Below are positions 34,934 through 47,059 of a stretch of 64,000 nucleotides of DNA, piece after piece. The notes under the pieces are model-generated. The model was not told where the DNA came from and did not search any database. It was given only the letters and a program-made list of their open reading frames with translations. Made by a program: the position numbers and the translations under genes. Source of the DNA: Augochlora pura (taxonomy: Eukaryota; Arthropoda; Insecta; Hymenoptera; Halictidae); assembly GCF_028453695.1 (NCBI RefSeq), contig NC_135772.1, forward strand, positions 1,364,001-1,428,000. Direction: 5' to 3'. Numbering within the stretch: position 1 is the first letter of the stretch; the number at the start of each line of letters is the position of its first letter.

Positions 34934-34962
34934 CAGTCGGTCCCATAAGTATCCGCACCCTC
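34934..34962 (+). mobile_element. Solo Tc1-like terminal repeat
   Basis: After a TA, the sequence CAGTCGGTCCCATAAGTATC resembles Tc1-family terminal repeats (CAGTGGCTCCCAAAAGT type). No transposase and no matching inverted end was found nearby, so it may be a relic end. Confidence 0.5.
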
Positions 34963-36274
34963 ATTGCTTGCATGACAAATTTATTGAAATCGAGGGACGA
35001 ATGTAAGATTTTGCAATAAACTTTTATAATATTAAATATTCATTTTATTTTCAATATTATAATACTAATTATTCGAACCGTCTGTTATTAATGCGATTTT
35101 AATATCATTCTGCACAATAATTTGTTATGTAGCGTACACTTGATTTATGTTTATTATTAATCATTAGAATATAATTTTATTACGATTTCTTTTTGTGATT
35201 CTCAAATTTGTTAATGATATTTATGATGTAAGTGGATCAATTATTAGCCTTTGTTATATTTCGAAATATAAATGGCTTGTTTAATGAATTAATAAATTGA
35301 GTAATTAGTTAATTTTGTTAATATGCATGTTTATATGCAGTTTGAAATATTGCGTGTAATATAAATTGCATATGGAATTTAATAGTCAGCTAATAAATTT
35401 AGTGAAAGTGATATTTATATTAATGAGACATTACTTAATTAATTTAAACCAGCAGATTAGAGTTAGTAGATTAATTGTAATTACAACCATCTCTAACAAA
35501 TTTAGGGTTTTTAACATTATAAAAATATTTCTAGGAGAAATTTATAAGTATACTCTTTTATCCAAGTATATAGTATAATATAAATTATACAAAGTTTAAA
35601 TAAAGTAAATTTTTACGTTGTTATAAAACAATATACATTAGTTGTAAATTATATATTAATTACATATATTGTAAATTATATATTAATTACATACATTGTC
35701 ATTATATAATAATTACATATATTGTATTCAGTATATTAATATTCCGAACAGCGTCTAATAAATAAATACATTATTCAGTTCTCCTAAATCCAAAAAGTAT
35801 TATATTACATTGTTCTTAATCTACATCTATTAAAGAACATTTAAACATACAATAATTATCAATTTTATCAATTTGTTACAAAATTATAAAATACGAAGAA
35901 ATTATAAATTATTAGTCGCTGCAATCATAAAAGCAATCATCATAGGTTTAAAATAGTATTACAATAGAACTAAAATAGAAATATTAGCAAAATCAACAAA
36001 CCTCTCGTAATTTACTCAGCGCAAATCAAGAGCCTCTGTATTGTCTTATTTTCCGCGCGGTTGGCAATAGATACATCAAAATACTAAATTCCCAAGCAGA
36101 TTGTAAATCTTATGCAGTCACGTCTCGCCCGCGAATCGAGTAAATTTTACAATAAAATCACGAGGACTACATATAACAGTAGCACAGCTGTTGCGAAATA
36201 CAATCGATGTAGCCAACGATAACTATGCCTTGGGAATAAACCGAGATGCTCTGCACAGATCTATTGTAGCGATA
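34963..36274. other. AT-rich DNA, then a mildly CG-richer patch
   Basis: AT-rich through 36000, with a degenerate TTGTAAATTATATATTAATT repeat at 35640-35740. A 70-residue AT-rich frame at 35366-35578 is not convincing. At 36030-36260 the DNA is somewhat CG-richer. No gene is supported. Confidence 0.45.
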
Positions 36275-36278
36275 TTAA

Positions 36279-36688
36279 CCCTTTGCACTCGAGTGATCAC
36301 TCTGAGGCACCGCGAAAAATTATGTCGTCTGTTATAGTAATGCTTGCGTTGGCAAAACTGTTTATATTGAAAGAACGATTGAGATAGTGTTTTAATGTTG
36401 TTTAAATAATATTTTAATATTTATATAATATTTTAGTAATGTTGTTTACGTAGATAATATTTTAATATTTATGTAATATTTTAATACTGTTATACAGATA
36501 GTACTTGAATATTTATATAATACTTTAATAGTATTGTATAAATAGTATTTCAATATTTATATAATACTTTAATAATATTGTATAAATAGTATTTTAATAT
36601 TTCAAGTCATATAAAATGTGAATTCTACTGTATAAGTCAGAGTAAACTATTTTCCATTTAGAATTAAAATGACTTCCAGTGCAAAGGG
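36279..36688 (+). mobile_element. CACTCGAGTG-family TTAA element, 410 bp
   Basis: TTAA lies at 36275-36278 and 36689-36692. The left end is CCCTTTGCACTCGAGTGATC, followed by CTCTGAGGCACCGCGAAAAA. The right end, reverse-complemented, is CCCTTTGCACTGGAAG. The middle (36395-36600) is an AATATTTATATAATA tandem array, which explains the extra length over the 220-bp copies. CCCTTTATCATG after the right TTAA may begin another end. Confidence 0.78.
36395..36605 (+). repeat. Tandem array inside the TTAA element (about 44-58 bp unit)
   Basis: Units share AATATTTATATAATACTTTA and ATAGTATTTTAATATT. About four copies. Confidence 0.8.
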
Positions 36689-36789
36689 TTAACCCTTTAT
36701 CATGTAGTTAATCCAGTTATCCCTCAGATAACAGAATGGGGCGATTATCAAGGATATATCGAATGCCTTGTATATAAGTTATTTTAATT

Positions 36790-37165
36790 TGTATATTACA
36801 TAAAGTAAAATACAATGTAATACATTAAAATAGAATAGAATAGAACAATAAAATAAAATACATTGAAATAGATTAGAATAGAATGGAACATATTAAACGA
36901 GAATAGAAAATATTGAACTAGAATAGAATAGAACAATGAAGTACAATACAATAGATTAGGATAGAATAAAATTGAATAGATTAAAATCGACTTTCAATAA
37001 AATTGAATAAAATAAGATATAATAGAATAGATTTGGAATAGAATAAATTTGAATAGACAAAAATCGAATAGAATAGATTCGACTAAAATAAAATCGACTA
37101 AAATAGACTCGATTGGACTAAAACCAAACAGAATAAAATCGAACAAAATATAACTAAACAGAACA
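36790..37165 (+). repeat. Degenerate (AATAG)n array
   Basis: AATAG, AATAA and GAATA steps dominate, becoming AATCGACTAAA near 37080. Toward the right it turns A/C-rich. Confidence 0.8.
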
Positions 37166-37199
37166 AACAAAAAAATAATATATCCATCTATCGTTGACC

Positions 37200-37815
37200 T
37201 ACGTAGTCACAGCCCGGTCCAAAAGTAGCCACCGAGAACGAATCTCCGCGGCGGCGATCGTCTCGTTGCCGTCGCGCGGAAATGTTTAATCTTCGGGGAT
37301 GGTTCCGGAACGCGGCGGTGTCCTCGTACCGTATTTATCGGCGTTGATCGATAACGCGCGGCCGCGGTTACAGAGTTCTCCTATTCAAGATTCGAGCGTG
37401 AAACACCGGCGCATCGCTCTCGCATGAAAGGATTGCGACACGCAGCCCGATGAACGCGTCCCGTCGCGCGTCGCGTCGCGCTACGACTATAAATAGGAGA
37501 GCACGCGTGTTACATTGTAACCCCGTGGGGGTCCGGTTCGCTGCTGCTGCCGCTGCGGATCACCTGGCATCGAATTATCGCCGGGATATTACGATCCCGT
37601 GTCGCAACCGTAATCCTCCCCCTCTCCTCCCCTCCACCCTTTCTGGTTTTGCTCGTTGCATTCTTCATTGAGGTAGCGCGCGACTTCCTCCATCGTCGGA
37701 ACGGGGCGGCTCTCTCGCCGGCGCGCATTTACGCGCGTGGCGCTTTAAAATTAGTCGCCGGTAAATTTACACACGTGTACGACACCGATCGACGCGCACC
37801 GGGGGGAGATCGGGG
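37200..37815. other. CpG-dense block with a TATA box
   Basis: High CG density with GCGCG runs. Overlapping frames of 72-76 residues lack known motifs. Confidence 0.4.
37488..37496 (+). promoter_or_regulatory. TATA-box candidate TATAAATAG
   Basis: It is identical to the box at 34600 and also lies in a CpG-dense block. A start would be expected near 37518. A weak donor-like TGAG|GTAGCG occurs at 37668-37677. Confidence 0.4.
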
Positions 37816-37817
37816 GC

Positions 37818-38069
37818 CGAGAAAGAGAGAGGGAGAGAGAGAGAGAGATAAGGAGATAGAGAGATACATAGATAGATAGAGCAAGAGAGAGATAGAACAA
37901 GACAGAGGTAGAGAGATAGATAGAAAAAGAGGGAGCAATTGAGAGGGATAGAGAGATAGAGAGATACATAGATAGAGCAAGACAAAGAGAGAAAGAGAGA
38001 GAGAGAGAGCAGGAGAAACAGAGAATAAGAGAAAGCACGAGAGAGGTACATAGATAGATAGACCGAGCG

Positions 38070-38105
<36 letters not shown>

Positions 38106-38895
38106 AGAAAGACAGTGCAAGAGATACTTAGGTATATGTAGAGAGAAATAGAGCAGGAGATAGAGATAGAGAGAGAGATAAAGAAGTAGAGAGATACATA
38201 GATAGATACAGCAAGACAGAGCTAGAGAGATAGATAGAGATCGAGAGAGTAACTAAGAGGGATAGAGAGATAGAGAGATACATAGATAGAGCGTGACAGA
38301 GAGAGAAAGAGACAGATTGAGAGTTAAAGAAAGAGTGAGCAATTAAGAGGGATAGAGGGATGAAGAGAGAGCAAGATGGAGAGATAGAGAGATACAGCAA
38401 GAGATAGTTAGATAGAGATAGAGAGAGAGAGAGAGAGAAATAAAGCAGGAGATAGAGGGTGATATAGAGCAAGAGGCAGAGAGAGATAGGTGGAGAGATA
38501 AAGAAAGAGAGAGCAAGAGAGAGATACATAGATAAATAGAGGGAGAGCAAGATAGAGGGCTAGAGAGATAGAGCAAGAGATAGATAAATAGAACAAGATA
38601 GAGAGATAGAGCAAGAGACAAATAGATAGAGCAAGATAGAGAGATACAGAAATGGAGTAAGAGATAGATAGAGCAAAATAGAGAGATAGAGAAATAGAGG
38701 AATATATATGTATAGCGACATAGATAGATAGAGAAATAAAGAAATAGAGCAAGACCTTGAGCTGGAGAAATAGAGCAAAACAGAGATAAATAGAGCAAGA
38801 GATAAAGATAGATATAGAAAGAGAGGCACAGAGAGAAAATGATAGAAATAGATACAGAAAAAGCGACAGAGAGAGATAGATAGAGAGCGAGTGAG
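37818..38895 (+). repeat. 1.08-kb purine-rich GAGATAGA tract
   Basis: Mixed GAGA, GATAGATA and GAGATACATAGATA steps with repeated blocks such as GAGATACATAGATAGA (near 37859, 37960, 38191 and 38275). Few pyrimidines other than T occur. Minus-strand frames up to 258 residues are Ser/Leu/Tyr repeats caused by the tract. Confidence 0.93.
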
Positions 38896-39719
38896 TGGCC
38901 GATACTTTTATTTATCGCAGCCACTATGCGCCGCGTCTGATTGACGGGCATTAGCCGCGAACCACTCGAGTGTTCGCGCGCAGCCCACCGCGTCGAAACG
39001 AATCGAAACGTCGCCGAATATTTACGGCGAATTTCCGGTGGCCGAGTGGCTGAGAAATCACGGACGTTAAGGGCTCTGTGCGGCGCGCCATCGTTCTGGA
39101 ATACGCGGTCATAACGCACGGGGTCAGTAGGTTGTGCGACTTTCAGGGAAACTCTTCTCTCCGTCTCCCGGCTGCTGGATTATTGTTAACTATAGAAAAA
39201 GTAAGGACTTTTTTTCACTTTTCAGATATTGTTATTTCATACTAGGTTTACGGAGATTTTTTATATAATTATCTCTATAGCATGTGTCAATTTGACGCAT
39301 GGTGGAAAGAATAAATATTTTATGTCTGGTTAACCAAAAATAATAGAATCCTTAAAAATGAAAATCATTAAAAATATCGAACGAATTTATAGAGCTCGAA
39401 ATTTTATCTGCAATTTTGCTTATAAATTATTGAACATTGAACATAACAATATATGTATATTAATTCCAATATCACTGTGCAATCAAACAAATAAAAAATC
39501 AAACAAATAATAAATAAATATTATGTATCTATAATATTTATTTCTACTTGTATATTATAGATACATAAATATTATATATACATAAACTTATTTATGCTTG
39601 TAGTATATATATATATATATATATACACATAAATAAACAAAAATAAGAAGAATGGAAAATCGATGAACAAAAATGCAAAAATTGAATATACAATTTCTCC
39701 TTTGACAATGTTTACCGAA
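38896..39719. other. CpG-dense patch (38900-39170), then AT-rich spacer
   Basis: No recognised gene. A TATATA run lies at 39605-39625 and the spacer includes repeated AATAAATATTATATA-like segments. Confidence 0.4.
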
Positions 39720-40320
39720 CATTCAAATTAGCCAGAGAATATCGGACGAAAAATTACGTGGCTGATTAACGAGAATTATACGCGCGATTGATTAGTAATC
39801 CGGCAGCGGTCACAAAGTAAAATGTCCCTCTATTCAGAAATTAATACACGATCTCCATAGGATGACGTGGAAAGGGACGTCCCCGTTCTATAGACTTTTC
39901 CCTCCCCATCGAGAATTAATTATTCGCGGATGCGTTCGTCGCGCAGTAATATCGCTTTCAATGACACATTGAAATTTGTTTGCGTGACATAATTGGAGTA
40001 ATGCGATAAGAACGAAGCAGTAGGAAGCATCGGTACACCCTGCGCATTCGAGAGAGACCTCGTTGTATTGGGCAATACGGACGCGTCCCGTTCGATCGCT
40101 TTGTAAATGAAAATTGCGCGGCCGTGTCTTTTCATACCCGTTCGATTTCTTCCGTGGATTCGTACGCGATTCTCGTTCTTTTCTCTGTGGTATAGTATCG
40201 TTCGTAAGAACGTTTGACCTCGATATTTAGTCGTATAATTTGTTGAGTTTCTTATTGCAGAATTCTGCACACTTTAGAGACTGTTTTACGGCGAATGCTT
40301 GGATGTGTTGTATTATTAAA
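39720..40320. other. CpG-dense block
   Basis: CG-rich at about 39720-40230. A 116-residue minus frame (39920-40270) has varied composition but no motif I know; it could be a coincidental frame. Confidence 0.35.
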
Positions 40321-40394
40321 AATATACATGGAAGTAAAATATATAATAAGTAAAATATATTTACATATATTACGCTAAAAGTATATATACTACG

Positions 40395-41000
40395 CTAGTA
40401 AAATATATTTACTATATACTACGCTATGCTATGCTAAGCTAGACTATGCTATATTATACTATGCTGTGCTATGCTAACCTTGGCTATGCTATATTATACT
40501 ATACTATGCTATAATATACTACACCATTTTATACTATACTATACTGTGCTATGCTATGCTATGCTAAGCTAAGCTAGACTATGCTATATTATAGTATGAT
40601 ACGCTATACTAAGCTAGCTTATACTATATTATACTATACTATGCTATGCTATGCAATGCTATATTATACTATAATATGCTATGCTATGCGATGTTATATT
40701 ATACTATACTATGCTATGCTCTATTATACTACACTATAGTATACTATGCTATGCTCTATTCTACTACGTTATAGTATACTATGCTATGCTTTATTATACT
40801 ATACTATGCTATGCTATTCTATTCTATGTTAGGTTATACTAGGTTATACTACATTATACTATGCTATGGTAAGCTATAGTATATTATACTGTGCTATACT
40901 AAGCTACAGTATATTATATTATGCTATGCTACGGTATGCTTTACTAAACTATATTATATACCATACCATAACATACTGTACCATATTATATACTATTCTG
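40395..41000 (+). repeat. TATAC/TATGC array B
   Basis: About 600 bp of CTATA, CTATG and CTAAG steps with interruptions. The right end has GCTACGGTATGCTTTACTAA, then ATACCATACCATA. It is followed at about 41018 by ACAAAATGGTAAGATCGTAT, which also follows array C. Confidence 0.92.
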
Positions 41001-41039
41001 GATACTGTAGAGATACAAAATGGTAAGATCGTATAACAA

Positions 41040-41660
41040 GTCGCTACTCTTGTTCTGAATCATTAATCTGTCGATGGCGTTCGCGGACGCCGTCGTCATA
41101 GTTTTCTTTTCCGCGGGGCGCTCGCCGTTGCCAAAAAACACAACGACGGAGACGACGACGACGCAACGGAATGACCTAATACTACCAAAGCCGTCGCGCC
41201 GAGGTCTCTCTAAGCGCGATCTGCCAAACGAATCGCGCGTGTCCCCTTGTCACGAAAATCGTACGCGCGACACAATGCGTTACAGAAGGCTGGGACGCGC
41301 GCGCGCTCTAGAGACAACTGCGCTCTGTGTAAATTACCGCAAAACCGTACGTGTCCGCGGGCCGCGCGAAGAGCTAAATCTAGAGCATTCATCGGCCGAA
41401 TGATCTTATTGTGCCCGCGCGCGCGAGACCTGTCGTGTCGCGCGAAATTAAATACCCGCCGCCTCGTTTCGCGTGCCACCGACAATTATGTCCCCGGTGC
41501 TTCTCGAAGGCCGACCGGCCACTTTCGGACGGATAATAGATTCTCGGGGAACTAATAGATCTTTACGGGTAGTGAAAGGGTTCGTTGTACGTTGCCCGCT
41601 GAACGAGGGAAAAAGTATTCTCTTGTTTCTGACGATTAATTCGGGGTTTCATTCTGCTAA
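41040..41660. other. CpG-dense block
   Basis: CG-rich with GCGCGCG runs. Three overlapping frames of about 90-110 residues on both strands have Arg-rich composition typical of CG-rich shadows. No domain is recognised. Confidence 0.4.
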
Positions 41661-41809
41661 TATGTGAGCGAAGTTTTCGGGGATATTTTAGGGGATTTGT
41701 TGAAACATTGTCAAATTATAGGATCGTTTTAATGATGATTTTGATCATTTATTTGTGATCGCTGAATTTTTATTACGTAGCTTGTCAATTTTTAGTTATT
41801 ATTTTGCAG

Positions 41810-42300
41810 TTGTTATTTTGTATATATTTAGTTTATATAGTTTGTATTATATTTATATTGCAGTTCATTTAGTTATAATGATTGTATTATATATTTAGCT
41901 AATTTAGTTAATATAGCTTATACTATATTTATATTGTAGTTAATTTCGTTATTATGGTTATATTATATATTTAGTTTATTCAGTTTACCTACTTCATATT
42001 ATATTAATATTGCAGTTAATTTAGTTATTATAGTTCTTTTATATAACTAGCTTATTTAGTTTATTTATTTTACATAATTTATAGTTTATTTATATTGCAA
42101 TTAATTTCGTTATTATGGTTGTACTGTATATTTAGTTTATTCAGTTTACCTACTTTATATTATATTAATATTGTAGTCATTTTTGTTATTATAGTTGTAT
42201 TATATATTTAGCTTATTTAGTTTATTTAGTTTACATAATCTATATTATATTTATATTCTAGTAAATTTAGTCATTATAGTAGCATCACGTATTTAGTTCA
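41810..42300 (+). repeat. 73-84-bp tandem repeat, six units
   Basis: A box like GCAGTTAATTTAGTTATTAT recurs near 41863, 41936, 42013, 42097, 42173 and 42257. Units three and five and units four and six match best, a 160-bp higher-order step. T/G-rich. Confidence 0.82.
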
Positions 42301-43372
42301 TTATATATTTCATTATAAAAACAGTTATTATGTATACATAATTATAATTCTATAATTAATTAATTATAACATAACCTGACATAACCTAACTGATCTAAGT
42401 TCAAATAAGAAAATTTCAATAATCGTACTCTAACCGATTTAAATTTCCATGAAATCTCAATTTAATGTATATATAAAACTACATCAAAAATCAACATAAT
42501 CTAAATAAATAATTTATCAGCATTCACGTCGAAGCGTTTAAAAATTGTACAGACACTGCCATAATTACGTCTGTATAATGATGTAACGACATATACCATG
42601 AATCGTGTAATGACATATACCATAATTACGATGCACCTTCACGTGTCCCCATATTTTTTAAATTTCGTTGACTTTAATAATTAACCCGGCAATTTGCGGA
42701 ATATATTCGCAAAAGGTACATATAATATATCGCAACACGTATAATTACCTGGCCCGACCAATAAGAATCGCTCGCGTGTACCGTCAATTATTTAATGTAT
42801 ATCGCGCGGTGATAACATTTTGATGAACGTACACACACGTATGTTTGGTTAATTAACCGACGGATTATATAATTTATTGTTCGGATACCTGTGTACATTG
42901 GGATATTATGAATACACGTCGATATGTCACGATGACGTGCGTTTAACGGGTATAAACTTGCAATACATGTTTGACACTGGTGTTACAACTAATGAAAATG
43001 CATTATTGTGGTAAAAGCAGCACGGTAACTGATGCGTCGAATGAGTATAGGCTCAGTTACAGTGCGGTGGGAAACAAATCAATAAAATATAGGATGTGAA
43101 AGTAAAAATAACAAGCGAGATTGATAATCAATTGCGTTTCTATAATTTTAGTATTAATTCAATTATTTAACAATTACAGGTTGAGATTATTATTATCGTG
43201 TCTAGTGTTTATTTTATTAAATATTCAGGACGAATTATTTTATTAAATATTCAAGACGACTTTTCTTTTTGTATTAATTGTAGTGAATGGCACTTGTTGT
43301 AGCAATTGTATTGTAAAAATTGGTAATTATTTGTATTTAATTGCAAATGTGTCAAAAGACATTTGGTTGAGT
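42301..43372. other. AT-rich spacer
   Basis: A short direct repeat of TTATTTTATTAAATATTCA lies at 43210-43255. TTACAGTGCGGTGGGAAAC at 43058-43076 faintly resembles a Tc1/mariner-type end. No gene is supported. Confidence 0.45.
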
Positions 43373-43373
43373 A

Positions 43374-43392
43374 CAGTGGCTCCCAAAAGTTC
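43374..43392 (+). mobile_element. Solo Tc1-like terminal repeat at the edge of array C
   Basis: After TA, CAGTGGCTCCCAAAAGTTC matches the usual Tc1-family end. It abuts the TATAC array at 43397. No transposase or inverted partner was found. Confidence 0.55.
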
Positions 43393-43396
43393 TAGT

Positions 43397-43880
43397 ATGC
43401 TATATTATATTCTATATACTATACTATATTGTACTATACTATATACTATGCTATGTTATGCTAAGCTTGGCTATACTATATTACACTATACTATGCTATG
43501 CTATATTATACTATACTATACTATGTTTTGCTATACTATACTATACTATGTGTTGCTATACTATATAATAAATAGTATACTATGTTCGGCTTTGCTGTAC
43601 TATACTATACTAAGCTGTTATGCTACACTATAGTATACTATGCTATGCTGTGCTATTCTATGTTAGGCTATAGGATATTATACTATGCTATACTAGACTA
43701 TAGTACATTATATTATGCTATGCTAAGCTATAGTACATTATGCTATGCTAAGCTATAGTATATTATACTATGCTATGTTGCGGTATGCTTTACTATACTA
43801 TGCTATGCTACGGTATGCTTTACTATACTATATTATATACCATACCATACTACATATTATACTGTATACTGTTCTATACA
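43397..43880 (+). repeat. TATAC/TATGC array C
   Basis: CTATA/CTATG/CTAAG steps over about 480 bp. The right end carries GGTATGCTTTACTATACTAT twice, then ATACCATACCATACTACATA, then ACAAAATGGTAAGATCGTAT as in array B. Confidence 0.92.
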
Positions 43881-44524
43881 AAATGGTAAGATCGTATAGC
43901 CTTGACATGACATCCACATTTAGTACATCAGGTTACCAAATGTTCAGACCGAGTCTCTCTCGCTACAGTAGCGCAAGGTATATACTATAGTATATCCGAA
44001 GCAATTCGCGATAAAGAGCAAAGACTCGCGGTCTCGTCGGGCGCGTCTGCGTGCGCCCGATAGCCAAGGCCGGGAATTTAAAAAAATCCGGAACAGTTTT
44101 CGGTGGTACCGAAAGCGGAGGTTACTCGCGGCGAGGCGAGCGTACGCCCCGCGGGCGCGGGCCAGGCGGGCTCCGGTACATAGCAGGGGATGGAAGGAGA
44201 TAGTATCCGGGCGCTCATCCGGCTGTTCTCTATTTGCTTTTCCCATTTTTATATTCAGGCTGCATTGGATTTCTCGCCCGTGGGGAATTCGTAACGAGTT
44301 CTGTCAATTCCCCACTCATGGCTGAATATTGAAATGAGTCAAAGCGACTCGGAAATATTTATCCCGGAAACGAAACGAACGATCGAGCGGACGCGAAAAT
44401 AAAAAGGGGTGCAGGAGGAGAACGGGGGATGGGGGATGGTCGCAGGAAAGAAGAAGCCATCTTTTTGGCGTAGAAAGAAGATACTTTCTGTTATCCAAGC
44501 TGCAGCAATGACAGTCTGTAATGA
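43881..44524. other. CpG-dense block (43990-44250) and flanks
   Basis: Overlapping frames of 77-100 residues lack motifs. No gene is supported. Confidence 0.4.
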
Positions 44525-45147
44525 AAACTGTATTCATAATTGCATTCAATAATTCACAACTGCGTTCAGTAATTTACAATTGCATTCGACAACTTACAAC
44601 TGCATTAAACATCTTAAAAATTGCATTCAATAAAGTAAAACAGCATTCAGCAACTTGAAAAGTGCTTTGAACAATTTACAACTGCATTCAACAACTTACG
44701 ACTGCATTCAACAACTTAGAAACTGCATTCAATAATTTGCAACTACATTCAATAAAGTACAACTGCATTCAACAACTTAAAAATTGTATTCAACAACTTA
44801 GAAACTGCATTCAACAATTTACAACTACATTCAACAAATTAAAAACTGCATTCAACAACCTGAAAACTGCATTCAATAAAGTACAACTGCATTCAACAAA
44901 TTACGACTGCAATCAACAACTTAAAAACTGCATTCAATAAAGTGCAACTGCATTGAGCAACTTAAAAACTGCTTTAAACAATTTACAACGGCATTCAATA
45001 ACTTGAAACTGTCTTGAAGAACTTAAAAATTGCATTTAGTAAAGTATAACAGCATTCAACAACTTAAAAACAGCATTCAACAACTTACAACTGCATTCAA
45101 CAACTTGGAAATTGCATTCAACAACTTAGAACTGCATTCAATTGAAT
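44525..45147 (+). repeat. 21-bp minisatellite TGCATTCAACAACTTAAAAAC, about 30 copies
   Basis: Very regular, with CAACAACTT/CAATAAAGT variants alternating. Because 21 is a multiple of three, it reads as 7-residue repeats (CIQQLKN) in an incidental frame. A/C-rich. Confidence 0.95.
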
Positions 45148-45239
45148 GGAACCATTTAAATAGAACCATAGGATTAAATAGAACGATAGAACCAACGAAA
45201 AGATTATACATTATAATATAATATATTATTTCACATTAA

Positions 45240-45529
45240 CACGTGACGCCGGCGTCGATGTTCACGATTTTCTCTGCGAATCGGCGCCCGAAATTTACAA
45301 AAATCAAATAATTATGTTAAGTTTATAATATTGAATTTCTATGTTTTTACTATTGAATATCTGTTCATAATATTCAGATATAAAATAACATAAATCTATT
45401 TTGTGAAATGCAAGCAAAATAAGCAAATGTTCGCCGCTTAAAATGGTAATTAAAATGGCCGCTTATAATACGCGAAAAATGGTAATTCAGTTATGAAAAA
45501 CTTCGCAGAATCCAGCCGTGCCTAAGAGG
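45240..45529 (+). mobile_element. TTAA-flanked segment with GACGCCGGCGTC palindrome, 290 bp
   Basis: TTAA lies at 45236-45239 and 45530-45533. The left end has CACGTGACGCCGGCGTC with a perfect 12-bp palindrome (45245-45256). The right end, reverse-complemented, is CCTCTTAGGCACGGCTGG. The two ends match only weakly, so the left one may be eroded. Non-coding. Confidence 0.5.
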
Positions 45530-45533
45530 TTAA

Positions 45534-46500
45534 ATTACGACAAAAAGTAACGCTCAACGGTATTACTAAAATAACAAAATACGACGACATTTGAAACCGA
45601 AACGAAGTAGTTCACCGAATCACTCTAGCCGACAGAAGGTTCTTCGCGAAAATCGGCGAGTTCGGATTACAGCGCGCCAGCATAAAAGAATTACCGTAGA
45701 AAGAACGAAGAGAGCACGCGTAGGGCAGTGGACGTAAAAATTGACGGACGTCGCGCGTCCGCTCGGCGAATGTTCGTTTTCGGTCGTCCGTTCGGTCATA
45801 GTTTCCTTTTTTCAGCGGCCTGTACAGTCGGCGGACTCCCTTTTTGGCCGGAATCCAATGGATTTGAATGCGCGGGGACCCATTTCATTATTTTTTTCCC
45901 TTTTTCCTTTTAGCTCGAGAGTGTACGCGGAGAGGATACGGTCGCGCGAGCGCGCTCGCGTGTATTTCGGAATCGAAAGAACACAGCGAGCGAGAGCCGC
46001 GCGGCGTGCGTGACATACGGCTGTCACGTGCGTTCAACGTCATAGTCGGAGCGCGGCGTCGGGTCCAAGCATCGACAGCTGCTCTAATTTCGCGTCTTCT
46101 GCACGGATATTTCTGTACCATTTTGATCCGTACGTGATAACCGGACTGATTGGTGCCGCGCGCGCGCGCGCGCGAGCCGTGTTGCTCCAGACTCCTCTAA
46201 TTAATGTATTTAAATGATTGCCCCAGTTTCGGAACTCGATCGAGCACGGCTTTCGGTTTCGTCCGACTCCTCCACCTCGTCGAAGTCCGATATTATTTTT
46301 ATTTCCGGCCGGATTTCCTATCGCGCCTTTTTCCAGAATTTCTCTCGTCTCCTGATACGCTCCTACCAATGTTTTCGAAGCTGCAGGCAACGGGATCCGC
46401 GAGGCAAAAGTTACGCGGCGAAAGGGCTGTTTTTTATTGTGATAGTTTGGCTTCCATATTTACTAAATTATATTTGGAGTATAAATAAGTTTCCGCCGTT
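45534..46500. other. CpG-dense block
   Basis: CG-rich with a GC run near 46158-46172. Several overlapping frames (60-116 residues) on both strands show no known domain. Confidence 0.4.
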
Positions 46501-47059
46501 TCACAAGAAATAGCGCCACTAGTATGTCATGGTGGAAATTGTCTGTTGTAAAACGTTATATCGTAAGGTTGGACATCTGACAACAACATAACCTTAAAAT
46601 ATTAGCGATTTTGTATCAGCATCATATATCTTTTTTCGTGCGAAAATGTCGAGTTTTGAGCCGAGTAAGCGTCATTTGCTTATTAAATAGCTCATTTGCT
46701 TATAAAGATTGATTTTTTATACTCTTATTATATATACTTTTATTTATACTCCTAATAAATATATATTTTAAAACAGATAATTACGCAGAATATGATATTT
46801 CATAAAACCAAATTATTCTACGCAAAAATGCATCACAAGAATTACAAATTTAATACTCTTTCCTATCACAGAACAGAATTAGACTCGCAAGTGATCACTT
46901 AAATATTAACAATTTCCCTAATTGAACAAAATCATTTCTGTTTCTTCTATCTCCTCATTAATTCTCCTAGATCTTTATACCATAAATGAATAAAATTTCC
47001 CACGCTTTCAAAGAACTGAACAACATTAATCTCATATAATCATCAGATATAAAACCCTC
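46501..47059. other. AT-rich spacer, A/C-biased on the right
   Basis: No gene or repeat can be supported. Confidence 0.5.

Noticed and set aside
38343..39119. 258-residue minus-strand frame
   Set aside because: Its sequence is a translation of the GAGATAGA tract and has no domain.
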